NCBI GenBank assembly: GCA_021234155.1
Contig: JAJEKV010000006.1
Coordinates: 4,809,727-4,873,726 of the forward strand
Source: Isoetes taiwanensis
Taxonomy: Eukaryota; Streptophyta; Lycopodiopsida; Isoetales; Isoetaceae
Direction: 5' to 3'
DNA length: 64,000 nucleotides
The position numbers and the translations under genes are program-made. A model generated the notes under the pieces. That model saw only the letters and a program-made list of their open reading frames with translations. It was not told where the DNA came from and searched no databases. This document shows, piece by piece, positions 47,390 through 57,142 of this stretch (position 1 is its first letter; every line of letters starts with the position of its first letter).

Positions 47390-48005
47390 GAAACATGTGA
47401 AAAAACTAGTTTGAAGCTTTCTGTACATCCTGTTTATGTAGTGTATGAAGGCGTTTGGAAGACAGAAACACGTGAGATCTCTAGTTTGAAGCATCCTATC
47501 CACCCTGTTATGTAGTGTATAGGATGTTGGATAGTAAGTTCCATAGAAAACATAATTTGTGCCGGATTTTACCTCTCATTTCAGATTTTGCTAGATTATC
47601 AGTTGAATTCTCTCTGGAATTTCTGTCTCCCTACTTTGAAGCATTCTATCCTCCCTTGCATGTAGTATATAGAATGTTGGATTATTAAGTTCCATAGAAA
47701 ACATAATTTATTGCCTCCTATTTCAGATTTTGCTGGATTTTCAGTTGAAATCTCTGTCTGGAATTTCCTGTTTTCCTCCTCTGAGCATTCTACCCTCCTT
47801 GTATGTAGTATAGGATGTTGGATACTAAATTCCATAGAAAACATAACTTGTGTCTGATTTTGCCCCTTATTTTAGATTTTGCTGGATTATTAGTTGAAAT
47901 CTCTGTCTGGAATTTCCTGTCTCCCGACTTCAAAGCATTCTATCGACCCTCTTTCTGTAGGATGTAGGAGAGTGGATTATTAAGTTCTATAAAATCGTAA
48001 ATGTG
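47390..48005. repeat. Minisatellite (~140-155 bp unit, about 4 copies) in a presumed leader intron
   Basis: The marker TTCCATAGAAAACATAA occurs at 47539, 47690 and 47830, and degenerated at 47984. Between markers, TTTCAGATTTTGCTGGATT and GAAGCATTCTATCC-type segments repeat in the same order. The array lies between a possible 5' non-coding exon ending at a GTAAGG donor (47363) and the coding exon at 48057. Confidence 0.82.
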
Positions 48006-48056
48006 CTTGATTTCGCCTCCCATTTCCAGTGCTTATAAGTTGAAGTTCAGTCGAAG

Positions 48057-48532
48057 ATGACGCAAAAAGGGGATTTGTTCAAGGGGCAGCAGAAGAAGAG
48101 TGTTTCAGCTAATAGACACGGCAAAGACATTTCGATTCGAAAAGGTATTTGTGAAGATACAAGCCTGCTGGTTTTACTAGCTCATTAGCGTCATCAGAAC
48201 TACTTATTTTTGTTCGCATGTGGCAGGGAAGGTATTCAAGGCACCTATAAAGAAAACAAAGGATGATGAAATGAATAAGGTGATTTGATGACCATAGTCT
48301 TCAACTTTTCTCTGTCTATGTGCATATATACTGATTGTGGATGTCCATCTTGTGCAATGAATGACTGATACAGGAAATAGAAAAATTCATCAAACAAGCT
48401 AATGAAAGTAGGACAGCTGCAGTGGCTACCAAGGAAGGGGCACGTTTGAGACTTGTGAAGGCTCCAGAAGCAGAGCCAAACTCAAAAAATGCTAAAACTT
48501 CAAAAGCTCAAAAGAAATTAGGGCTTAAATGA
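48057..48532 (+). CDS. Small basic DUF2462/UPF0390-like protein, 99 residues, 3 exons
   Basis: Exons 48057-48144, 48227-48279 and 48374-48532 join in phase with GT/AG borders. The protein starts MTQKGDLFKGQQKK, contains NRHGKDISIRKGKVFKAP, then EIEKFIKQANESRTAAVAT and ends in a Lys/Ala-rich tail (KTSKAQKKLGLK). The short length, N-terminal 'KG..FKG.QKK', 'RHGK..RKGK' and helical 'E..K.I....E.....A..EG..L..VK' layout match a family of small Lys-rich eukaryotic proteins, probably nuclear or nucleolar, of poorly defined role. Family assignment is from memory of the pattern. A 5' non-coding exon near 47305-47362 is likely, with the acceptor CATTTCCAG at 48029. Confidence 0.75.
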
Positions 48533-50280
48533 TAATATTATTTACTTCTTTATCTCTTCATTTGGCAAACCTTTTCTACTTCTCTATTTTATTTAGACTA
48601 GAACATTTGATGTTGAAAACAGGAGCCTGTCTTGCTTGGTTCGGGAAATACCGAGGTTTAAGCCCATGTGTCCATTACTTTCTAAAATTAACATGTAGGC
48701 AAAATATTAGCAGGAAAATTCACATTACAATTAGAAGTTTTTTTTGGTTTTTTCGACAATTTTGAAGAATAGCTTTGTAGCTTGCCGGACAGGTTCAAAA
48801 CTGCAGGAAACTTGATGCTTTAGGCTAAAAAGTTTTCCGAACCAAGCTGTCTTGACGAGACGCTCTCTGCCATCGCCGCCCTCCGGGGAACACCCACTGG
48901 AGCAAATCCGAAATCTACCTGCAGATCTCCACGCGTTGGACCACGACACAGGGGCCATGCCTCCATTGCCCAAGAATTAGGCCATTACAGCTGTAGGGCT
49001 AGGAAAAACCCAGAAGAGGGCCTTTGTAAAAAAATGGACGCTCACGCCCTTTTTGGAATTCCACAATAAAACCAGACTTTCAAAAACAATTGCACAACTC
49101 TAATCATAAGAAGCCTTTGTGAAAAAGAATAGAAGAAGAAAAAGTATCCAATTTAAATAGCAAGCTAAAGTGACAAAATCCATCGTGCATAAATCATTAC
49201 AAGAAAATGAGCTTATGGCAACAAGAATAAGGGTGCATCCCCATTACGCTAAAAAATAGCCGGTACCTGTGACACCTTGCAAGTTACAGGCACTGGAGGA
49301 GCGTTACCATTCCACAGATGGATTTGAAAGCTTCTGAATACCCTAAATTAGAACTGAGTTTGTCTTCTAGCAAGATTTCATTTGTCCTCTTTCTGATTTC
49401 ATTTGTCTTCTTCCTCAGAACTGGCCAATCATAGGTGCAATAGGAATCGTGGTCTTCAGAAACCGGCAACTGGGACCGTGAAATTGGTGCATAAAATTGC
49501 CGGTGCTGGCTAACGGGAATACACCCTAAGTATAAGGGTTTGATGAACGATATGTTTTGTTGTATAAGATATTTTTCTCATTTTATAGCATATTTTTGTT
49601 ATTAGTTTCTCTCCTATGTTCAATGAACATTTGCCTCCCTTAGACTGCTATCACTATAATGTCATGGGGGATCAAATAGGTGCCTTTTGAGGAATCCTCG
49701 ACTTACTCTATATTTTCTCCTCCTCTTCAAGTAGGTGCCCTTTGAGGAATCCTAGGCTTACTCTATATTTTTTGCTCCTCTTCAAGTCGGCTGCAGAATC
49801 GTACCTAAGCATGCTGCAATCCAGTCACATGGTGCAATCTAGTCACACCTACGCATGGTGCAATCCATTCAATATGCTTTTGAGACATGTTCTCTGCCAT
49901 CTTTGGAGGTTGAGACACATAGCCTCGATTACTCCGGAATTAAATTATTAAGACTTGAACTATTGAGATATTTATGAAACCTTAGAAAATAATAAGACTC
50001 TAAAAATGGCCTTTGTACCTTTACCTTCTTAAAAAAGCTTCGTATCTAACTTATATATATTCTTATAGAGGGGGCTGCCTGTCCTGAGATCAGATGCATC
50101 CTAGCTGTTGCGGTATAATCATAGCTAAACCTTCAAACCTTCCTAATCGTGCACATCATTAAATATTGAACCCCTACCCTATAGGGTTAAACCCCTTCAA
50201 ACCTTCCATGCCAACCACTAAGGGGTAGGCATCGATTAAATCATACGTTTTTTTAACACTGTTTAGCCTACATCTTCATA
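48533..50280. other. Intergenic region, no gene recognised
   Basis: ORFs at 48731-48973 and 49284-49469 (minus) and 49742-49951 (plus) show no known domain. A short duplication, GGTGCCTTTTGAGGAATCCT / AGGTGCCCTTTGAGGAATCC, lies at 49679 and 49734. Confidence 0.4.
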
Positions 50281-50400
50281 GAAAGTTCTGGAATGTTCTA
50301 GATAGTTCTAGAGTGTTCTAAACCGTCCTAGAGAGTTCTAGAATGTTCTAAAAGCTTCTAAATAGTTCTAGAATACTCTAGAAAGTTCAAGAATAAGTTT
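50281..50400. repeat. 12 tandem 10-bp units resembling heat-shock elements
   Basis: The 120 bp consist of successive 10-mers of the type GAATGTTCTA / GATAGTTCTA in exact register. Several contain GAAnnTTC, the inverted half-sites bound by heat-shock factors. No gene starts within 2 kb in either direction, so regulatory meaning is unproven. Confidence 0.8.
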
Positions 50401-50499
50401 TGACTGGTCAACTAGCATGAATAAGCACCTCAACCTAAAATAGAAGTTGCTAAGAATAGTAAATTTTGAAAAGCTTCTAAAAGTAGTAGCATTATGCTG

Positions 50500-50890
50500 G
50501 AATCTAAGGGAATTTTCATAAAATCTTTGAGAATCTAAGGGGATCTAATAGTCTAAGGGAATCTTTATAGAATCCAAGGGAACCTCAAAAAATCTGGGGG
50601 AATCTTTAAAAATCTTATAAAATCTAAAGGAATCTAAGGTAACCTTGGAGAATCTAAGGGTGTCTTCATAGAATCTAAAGGAATCTAAGGGATTTTTCAT
50701 AGAATCTAAAGGAATCTCACAAAATCTAAGAGAATCTAAAGGAATCTAATGAAATCTCATAAAATCCAAAGGAATCTAAGGGAACCATCGTCTAATCTTT
50801 TAGAATCTCGGGGAGTTTTGATGGTTTCTGGCACAATCTCAGAAAATCTAGGGAATCTACATAGTATCTTGGAGAATCTAAGGCAAGGAG
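50500..50890. repeat. Degenerate short tandem repeat (AATCTAAGGG family)
   Basis: Variants of GAATCTAAGGGAATCTT recur roughly every 10-25 bp, about 20 times, with no coding frame. Confidence 0.8.
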
Positions 50891-50914
50891 AATTTACTTT
50901 TGGGTGCCATACAA

Positions 50915-51110
50915 TGTGTTGCATGGGATTTTTTTGGATCCATTTCACATATGTACAGTGCAGCTAGGGGGATTTTTGGCCACTACCTGGGGCAAATTTT
51001 GTATAGAAGGGCAAATTTGACGTTCAAGAAACCGTATATGGGGATGTCTTTGGTCACCCTCTACATGCACATGGCATATCCCATTTATGTAAGTGCATCC
51101 CTGGAATCTA
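50915..51110. repeat. Dispersed repeat, second copy (first at ~31065-31260)
   Basis: The order of motifs is shared with 31065-31260: GGATCCATTTC-CATATGTA versus GGACCCATTTTCGTACATAT; AGGGGGATTTTTGG versus AGGGGGTCATTTTTCTGG; and TGGCATATCCCATTTATGTAAGTG versus its counterpart TGGCATATCCCCCTTATACATGAGTG. Identity is moderate. A run of about 28 T lies just after it at 51117-51144. Confidence 0.6.
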
Positions 51111-51144
51111 AGAGAATTTTTTTTTTTTTTTTTTTTTTTTTTTT

Positions 51145-52772
51145 GAAGGTGAGGGGGATTTTTATATTATATAATAAAGGTACAATGCCACAAAACAAGA
51201 ACAGAATTACTACAGGAGAATCTCAACTTCTTCATCCTGTCCTTGCCGAGACTTATTAGATGCTCTAATAGCAAGATAACATAACCGAATTTCTGTACTT
51301 GTAAGCCTCACTCAACTTCTTCTTATGCCCAGCTGATACTATAGGATTGAATCAACATCTTCTCAACTAACCATAATATTATAGAAGTAAGAACAGACTT
51401 TCTAGAAGCTGCAGTTAAATCCTTGAATGCTCACAAACTCCGGTTGCAAAAATAAAGATGAAGTGAAAAGAAAATACATAGTAAAATGAGCAATCTGTCA
51501 CACTGCTCAAGCTGCCACAGTTCCTGAAAATTGACCAAACCTGCAAATAAATCGGCCAGAACACATAATGGTATATGTAACCCCAAAAATGCTGCATTGT
51601 TGGAACAGTCAGCCTGATCTTAGCACACAGCTCAAATGTAGCAGTATTTGAGCAGACCATATCCATACAGTGGATTGATATAATAGGTAGAATATATAAT
51701 CAGTATAAAAGTAATGGAGCTAAAAAAATACTTGTCATGAAGATAATTATGCATAAACATTACACCTCGTGCAACACATTTCTTTCTTTCATTTCTTTCT
51801 TTCACATATTCAGAACCTTAGTATTCCTTTCACTTTCACCAAGAGAAATTATCTCGAAAATGGCCATGCACCAGTAGTACCTTTTTGCTCATATCTAGAG
51901 CATCAGACCTCTGATCGGAGTGTTCTTTGGTGCATTGGAAAGCTTATTTCGTTTTCTTTCTAAGGTGTGTATATTGCAGGCATTCTTTGATGGCTGATTA
52001 ATGTTGCAGATCTGATAAATTTTGGCTCTCTTAAAGCTCCTGCTCTAGTAGTACCTTTTTCCAATACTTGTTCATTATTTTCGTAGTCTCAACACAATTG
52101 TATGAGACAGAAGCCTGGGGGCTGAATCTTTCAACTAACAAATGGGAGAAATAGGAGAGTACAATAAGACAAGTGTACAATGCCAGAAGTTTAGGCTCAG
52201 GGCAAATACACCACAATAATGGTATATGAGACCAGAGAAAAATTAATGGAAATATGAGCATGGGGGAGGATTACCAGGTACCTACTGAAAGATAAAGGAA
52301 ATCCAAATCCAACCAAATGCTTGACAAGACATGAGGGAATCAACAAAACAACACTTGTCCATATGATATGGATGGTTTCAAGGGACCAGTAGCCTGGGAC
52401 TAGATCCCAACTTGATAATCAAGGAAAGGACATAGAAAGAAGAGTGGCACTGGTAGTGGAATTTTGGCTTGGGAAGAATAAAAGGCCTAAAAATGGAATG
52501 GTTATTATAGGTCTTCAATCCAGAAAAAGAGATTAGCCAAGAACTGTACACAAACAAGGATGTAAGTAAATCAGATAGAGACGCATTAGCAAGATCCAAA
52601 ATGGGCAACCACAATCTAGAAATGAAGAAGATAGATGAAGAAAAGTGGAAAGGGAAGACCGTATAAAGCATGGTTTCGTCAATTAGAGAGAATAACGCGA
52701 TTTTGAGAATTTTGACCTCAGCTAATCTAGTCAAGCAAGAGTATTTTCGCCTACTTCTAAAGCACGAGTATT
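51145..52772. other. Intergenic region, no gene recognised
   Basis: Minus ORFs at 51415-51666, 52031-52261 and 52378-52779 show no domain and look like chance reading frames in AT-rich DNA. Confidence 0.4.
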
Positions 52773-52884
52773 GATACATACACCACTATTATTGATTGTA
52801 GATACATACACCATTATTATTGATAGTAGACACATACACCACTATTATTGATAGTAGATACATACATCATTATTATTCATAGGT
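52773..52884. repeat. Minisatellite, 4 x 28 bp
   Basis: The unit GATACATACACCACTATTAT + TGATAGTA is repeated four times in exact 28-bp register (52773, 52801, 52829, 52857) with 1-4 changes per unit. It abuts the TATA box of the 94-residue ORF. Confidence 0.95.
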
Positions 52885-52892
52885 ATAAATAT
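52884..52892 (+). promoter_or_regulatory. TATA box upstream of the 94-residue ORF
   Basis: TATAAATAT lies 43 bp before ATG 52927, as expected for a very short leader. Confidence 0.5.
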
Positions 52893-52926
52893 ATCCGCAC
52901 TTGAGTGCAGGAGGCATTCATTTATA

Positions 52927-53211
52927 ATGTCTCGGCACTCAGGATCTGCTACCGATAGAGCATGGTTGCCTGCCCCTGCCACCGATATCGAGACTATCAC
53001 TTGCTCCATGACTTACAATGATCTGGTTAAATGCATTCATAGAGGCATTCGGCTTGATCCATACTTGCAGTCCATAGCTAATCGCCGCCAGATGGATTCC
53101 CCCGATTACCACCATGTTGTTAATCTTGTATGGCTTCATGAGCACACGAGATTATCTCCATATGCCTGCGTGGTCATGATGAGTAACTATTGTGATGTAA
53201 CTGTGCTTTAG
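52927..53211 (+). CDS. Unrecognised 94-residue ORF beside the DUF7869-type locus
   Basis: The ORF starts at the first ATG after a TATA box and encodes MSRHSGSATDRAWLPAPATD, a helical middle (YNDLVKCIHRGIRLDPYLQS) and HHVVNLVWLHEHTRLSPYAC. No family, signal peptide or membrane helix is recognised. It converges tail-to-tail with the transposase relic, whose 3' end is 140 bp away, so it may be a second gene of the same transposon. Coding status rests on the promoter-like context and non-repetitive composition only. Confidence 0.4.
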   Translation: MSRHSGSATDRAWLPAPATDIETITCSMTYNDLVKCIHRGIRLDPYLQSIANRRQMDSPDYHHVVNLVWLHEHTRLSPYACVVMMSNYCDVTVL

Positions 53212-53351
53212 GTGTATGTATCACCTATTCAGCAATATATAATGTAGTGATGTTCTGGCATATAAGATATAGTAATGTATAAGAGCACTTGTATTAATCT
53301 GAAAAATGCAAAGAGTAACGAATAACAACTACTTTAATGTACCTTGAAGAT

Positions 53352-56081
53352 TCAAATTTCTTCTCCATCCTCTGAGGCCTCTTTGGCCAGTAATTCCTGT
53401 AACTGAGCTACTACACTTGCAGGTATCACTACCATCTGAGGCTTGTCCTTGACTGACCAACCATAGTCTATGGTTTTGAGATGCTGATAACGAGGCATGT
53501 CGTTCGGATTTGGCCTCCACCTTTTATGCCAGCAGTCCCTATACTGTTGTGCATAAGTGGTACCTTTTCTTGCTATCGGCTCCCACCAAGACACAAACAC
53601 CTCTTCGTAGTGGGGAAGAGTTGGGTCTTGTACAGGGCCCTCTTCAACAAAGGCCATCCATGCAGAAGATGAGTCTCCTGGTCTAATGAGCAAGAGCATA
53701 CCTTTCTTGACATCCTGGTATGGGTCGAATGTTTCAACTAGGTTCTGTGGTTTATCCTTTGCAGGGCCAACATAGTGCAGATGTGTTGTGTCCTCGTCGA
53801 GCATTACTGACTCAGGCTCCATTAGCACGGACTGTCTAGTGAGAGGCCAAAAGTCTCTAATTTCCTGGGTCCCGGGTGGGACCTGTCCAAGTGCATGCAT
53901 CAGAGTCGACCAGTAGTCAATAACTTCATTCATGTAGGTATTAGACCATGAGTTCACACTACCACGAGATATGTTTGCCCAATGCATCATGTACTTTGCA
54001 ATGGACGATTGTAAGGCACCCATATCTTTGAGGCTATCGTAAGCTTCACAGCCTTAGGTGCTCCAGTAGGTATTATTGGCATACCATCAACACCTACCTT
54101 CCACATTCTTATTACATTGTCAAGGAGCTATTCTCGATGCCCTGGCCTCATCTTGTAATACATGAGTGGCCAACCATCTTTCATGCAAAATTTGAAGAGC
54201 AGGGGCTCCAGGTGCCCAACCAAGCGATCCTTCTTGTCTGGAATGTATCCTTTCACAAATGACTTCCAATCAGGAACCTCAGTGACTAGGTACGGTGCCG
54301 GTGCTTTGGTACTACATTCTCGAAATAGCTGCATTAGTTCAGGAATAGTGAGTGCATCCGACCTACGCAATAATGTTGAGTAATTTCCGAATAGTGCATC
54401 AATGTCATCATGGGTGTGGTCGACCATCATGAATCCAAGCTGTATCTGATCAAAAACCCCCAGCCAGACAAGATAAGAAAGGTAGGAGAAGAGATATCTG
54501 TTCTTGTTCTGGCCAGAGCAATTGTCTAGTTGTAAATATAGCCTTTTGGGTAGGTGTTTGGGATGAGCTGGAGCACTAGGAGGGGCCATAAATTCTTGTC
54601 CAATGCTATTGACCTTCTTAGTCCTCAATGCCATGGTGTTGAGGATTGCTGCTCCCCATGCACAATCAGGGCGCTCAACTTCTCGTAAATGGCCCCAGTT
54701 GTCTCTCAAAGCATCCTCCAGGGTTTTGAGTGTGTAGTTCAAGGAACCAATATGAAAATTAGAATCATCAAAATCTAGTGAAAAATGGTCCAGAGCGCCA
54801 ATACCGTGGCCATGCATCAGTGCATCAATCACATTTACTTTCAAGTGTTCTCCTCTCCACACTGATTTGGCTAACTTCTCCAATCTAGGTACCATTGTCT
54901 TGTTCTGATCCATCTTATCATGAATGATCGTCAGAGCTTGCTCAGGAGCACGATGCGATAAAGCTCTCCACGACCAATACAGGCTCCTACAAGAAATCTG
55001 GGCTGTCATGTGTGCCTTCCTTTCGATCTGCAATTCTCTTTTCTCTATTGGATCTCTTGTCTGAGCCATTTTCTCTTTTATTACAATACAACTATCGCAC
55101 TTGGAGAAAACTATCCTCTTCGCAATTGCAACCTCTAGGTGGTGTAACTTCCACCCGCCTAAGAATGAAGGGAGATGTGCTTGCCTGTCATCTCCATAAC
55201 ACTGGCATCCACCTCATGGAGAATGTTCTTCTTTGTTAGGACAGAAGGGAGCCTCTTCACATTCGCTCTCACACCTTCATTAGTGATTTTTGACCTGTGG
55301 GGCATCGTCTCTACATTCTCATCTATGTACATAGACAGCAGAGCATTTCCTGCTAGAGTGTGCGACCTTAGTTTCTTTGAGCCCGTATTACCATGTTCAG
55401 CAACTTTATGACCAGCAAGGAAAAGTTTGCCACTTATAGAAAGTCGACATTGGAATATCGTAAGCTTTGTGCTATGCCTTCAAGCATACTTGCTTGTTAT
55501 TTAGCATCATCTTCCAGACCTGCCCATTTTGAGTAAAGGTCAAGCATGTTGTAAGCAAAGATGGTCCTGTCCGCAGCACTCATATTCCAAAAGAAACTTC
55601 GCATGCACTTGATCTCGCAGGTGGAGAAAGTGGCACAACATCTGCGAATACAGCAAATCGTGGATTTGAAGTCTAGAATAGAAGCCGCAGTGATCTTCTT
55701 ATCAACCTTACATGGGGTAGCAGGTGTTCGAGGTGTTCGATTCACCATTCTATAAGACCTCTTTCGAGTCTTAGCAACTTCCACTTGCATTGCATAGGGT
55801 TCTGCCTCGATGTTCTGTTCTTTCACAGCCTTTATGAGAGTCGATACTATGATATTGTCTACTAATACCAAGGCATTGGACCACCTGACCAAGTCGTGCA
55901 GTTGCGGCACTTGAGCACAAGCTTGGCATCTCATAAATGGCTTCTCTGGCATAGGACATATCTTCATCATGGTGGCAGCCAGGAAGTCTTCCCTTAACCT
56001 TATGTCACCAACTGCCTGGTTATAGATGATCACCCTGTGTGCATAAGGCATATAGCAGCAGTCATGCATTATAGCATGCAT
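53352..56081 (-). pseudogene. DUF7869-type transposase-like gene, decayed
   Basis: The order of domains is clear though split over frames. N-terminal part 56081-55497 with ICCIRRCCATFSTCEIKCMR and FFWNMSAADRTIFAYNML. A linker near 55410-55190 with GNTGSKKLRSHTLAG and KRLPSVLTKKNILHEV. A Cys motif, RIVFSKCDSCIVIKEK, near 55090. The catalytic-like core follows to 54128, with LYLQLDNCSGQNKNRY and MMVDHTHDDIDALFGNYSTL. The C-terminal part, 54023-53352, has LLLIRPGDSSSAWMAF and a Trp-rich region. 'LQ-DN--GQNKN' and 'DHTHDDID' are hallmarks of DUF7869 proteins, which resemble RNase H-fold transposases. Breaks: stop at 55497, a shift near 55160, stop at 54128 and a shift near 54030. A TATATAAG lies only ~10 bp before ATG 56081, so translation may have begun at the next ATG. 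Confidence 0.75.
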
Positions 56082-56279
56082 TTCCTCTACTTATATAGCA
56101 GGATTGCAGGCATGACCAAAACCAAAGTTTATCATATCATCATGTTTCTCAGATCCGCCCATTTGCCAAACTGCATGTACAATCAAAGTCAGATTCAAGG
56201 TAGTTCTCATGTTTCCCTTAGGGCTTATGAAGAACAAGGCTGAGAGAGCAAAAAAAATATCAAGGAGTTCCAATATTAC

Positions 56280-57142
56280 GTGACCCATGTCACGATAAAC
56301 AGAAGTGAGGCTCGTGTGTTGCCTGTGAAGCCGAAACTTGAGCTACGACTGACTCAGGTGACCAATGCACCGAAAAGCATGCCCCTTCCAAAATATCCAT
56401 TAACTGGTGACGAAGAGGTGGATATAAAAACAAAGAAAAAATATTTGGAGTATTTTACAGGTAAACCCAAGTTCTCTTGGGCAGCAATGGATGGCGACGT
56501 CGTCCATAAGAGCCAGGCAAAGACATCATATATTTACAGCATGATGGGAGCTGGTTCCACTGGACGGTTGTGTTCTTGATTTTTTCTCGGTCGGCACAGC
56601 TTCAAGGGTTTCTCTGATGTAAGGAAAATGCAGTGTTTCCTTTGAATATGACGATAAAGTATGCCATTTTCTCAGATCCTTCTCTGAAACTCTAGAGAAA
56701 ATGGCAAGGCCTGCCAAATAAGAGGAAAAAGAAAATGCTATGCCAGATAAGCCAAACAGTTCAGACATGTCGGACATCAAAATAACTCACTGGAGGCACT
56801 GAACAAAAATTTTGAGAAGATCCTGCCAGTGATAACAGATTCTATAGAAAAGCCGCTTCATAATTTCGAAGTGGTAGACTAGATGGCGATCATTCACCAA
56901 AAAGACAGAAGTTGGTTCGCTCTACAGAATACTCTATGGCATTGGAGGATGAATTGTTGGATAGGTCTCAGATGTCAGGGCATGTGCAAGAGATAGTTGT
57001 CGCAATGGATGTGGATATGCCAAATACTACAGGATATACAGAAATGGACACATCACAGACAATTTCCGCAGGAAGGGAGCACGTTAGAAGAATAGCTGCG
57101 GAGCTTGGCGTTGATGTAGAGTCTGTGAAAGAAATTCAGTGA
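56280..57142 (+). other. Two open segments divergent from the DUF7869-type locus
   Basis: 56280-56579 encodes PLPKYPLTGDEEVDIKTKKK and FSWAAMDGDVVHKSQAK. About 56790-56880 encodes LNKNFEKILPVITDSIEK. 56912-57142 encodes SQMSGHVQEIVVAMDVDMPN and ends GREHVRRIAAELGVDVES before a stop. The pieces read as one gene split by introns or decay, but no joint was supported. The family is not recognised. Position suggests it may belong to the same transposon as the neighbouring transposase. Confidence 0.35.

Noticed and set aside
47390-48005. CRISPR-like array
   Set aside because: Repeats of 140-155 bp are contiguous and degenerate, without unique spacers; it is a minisatellite in a eukaryotic intron.
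53352-54023. Independent 223-residue gene
   Set aside because: It is the C-terminal part of the DUF7869-type gene, separated from the core by a stop at 54128 and a frameshift.
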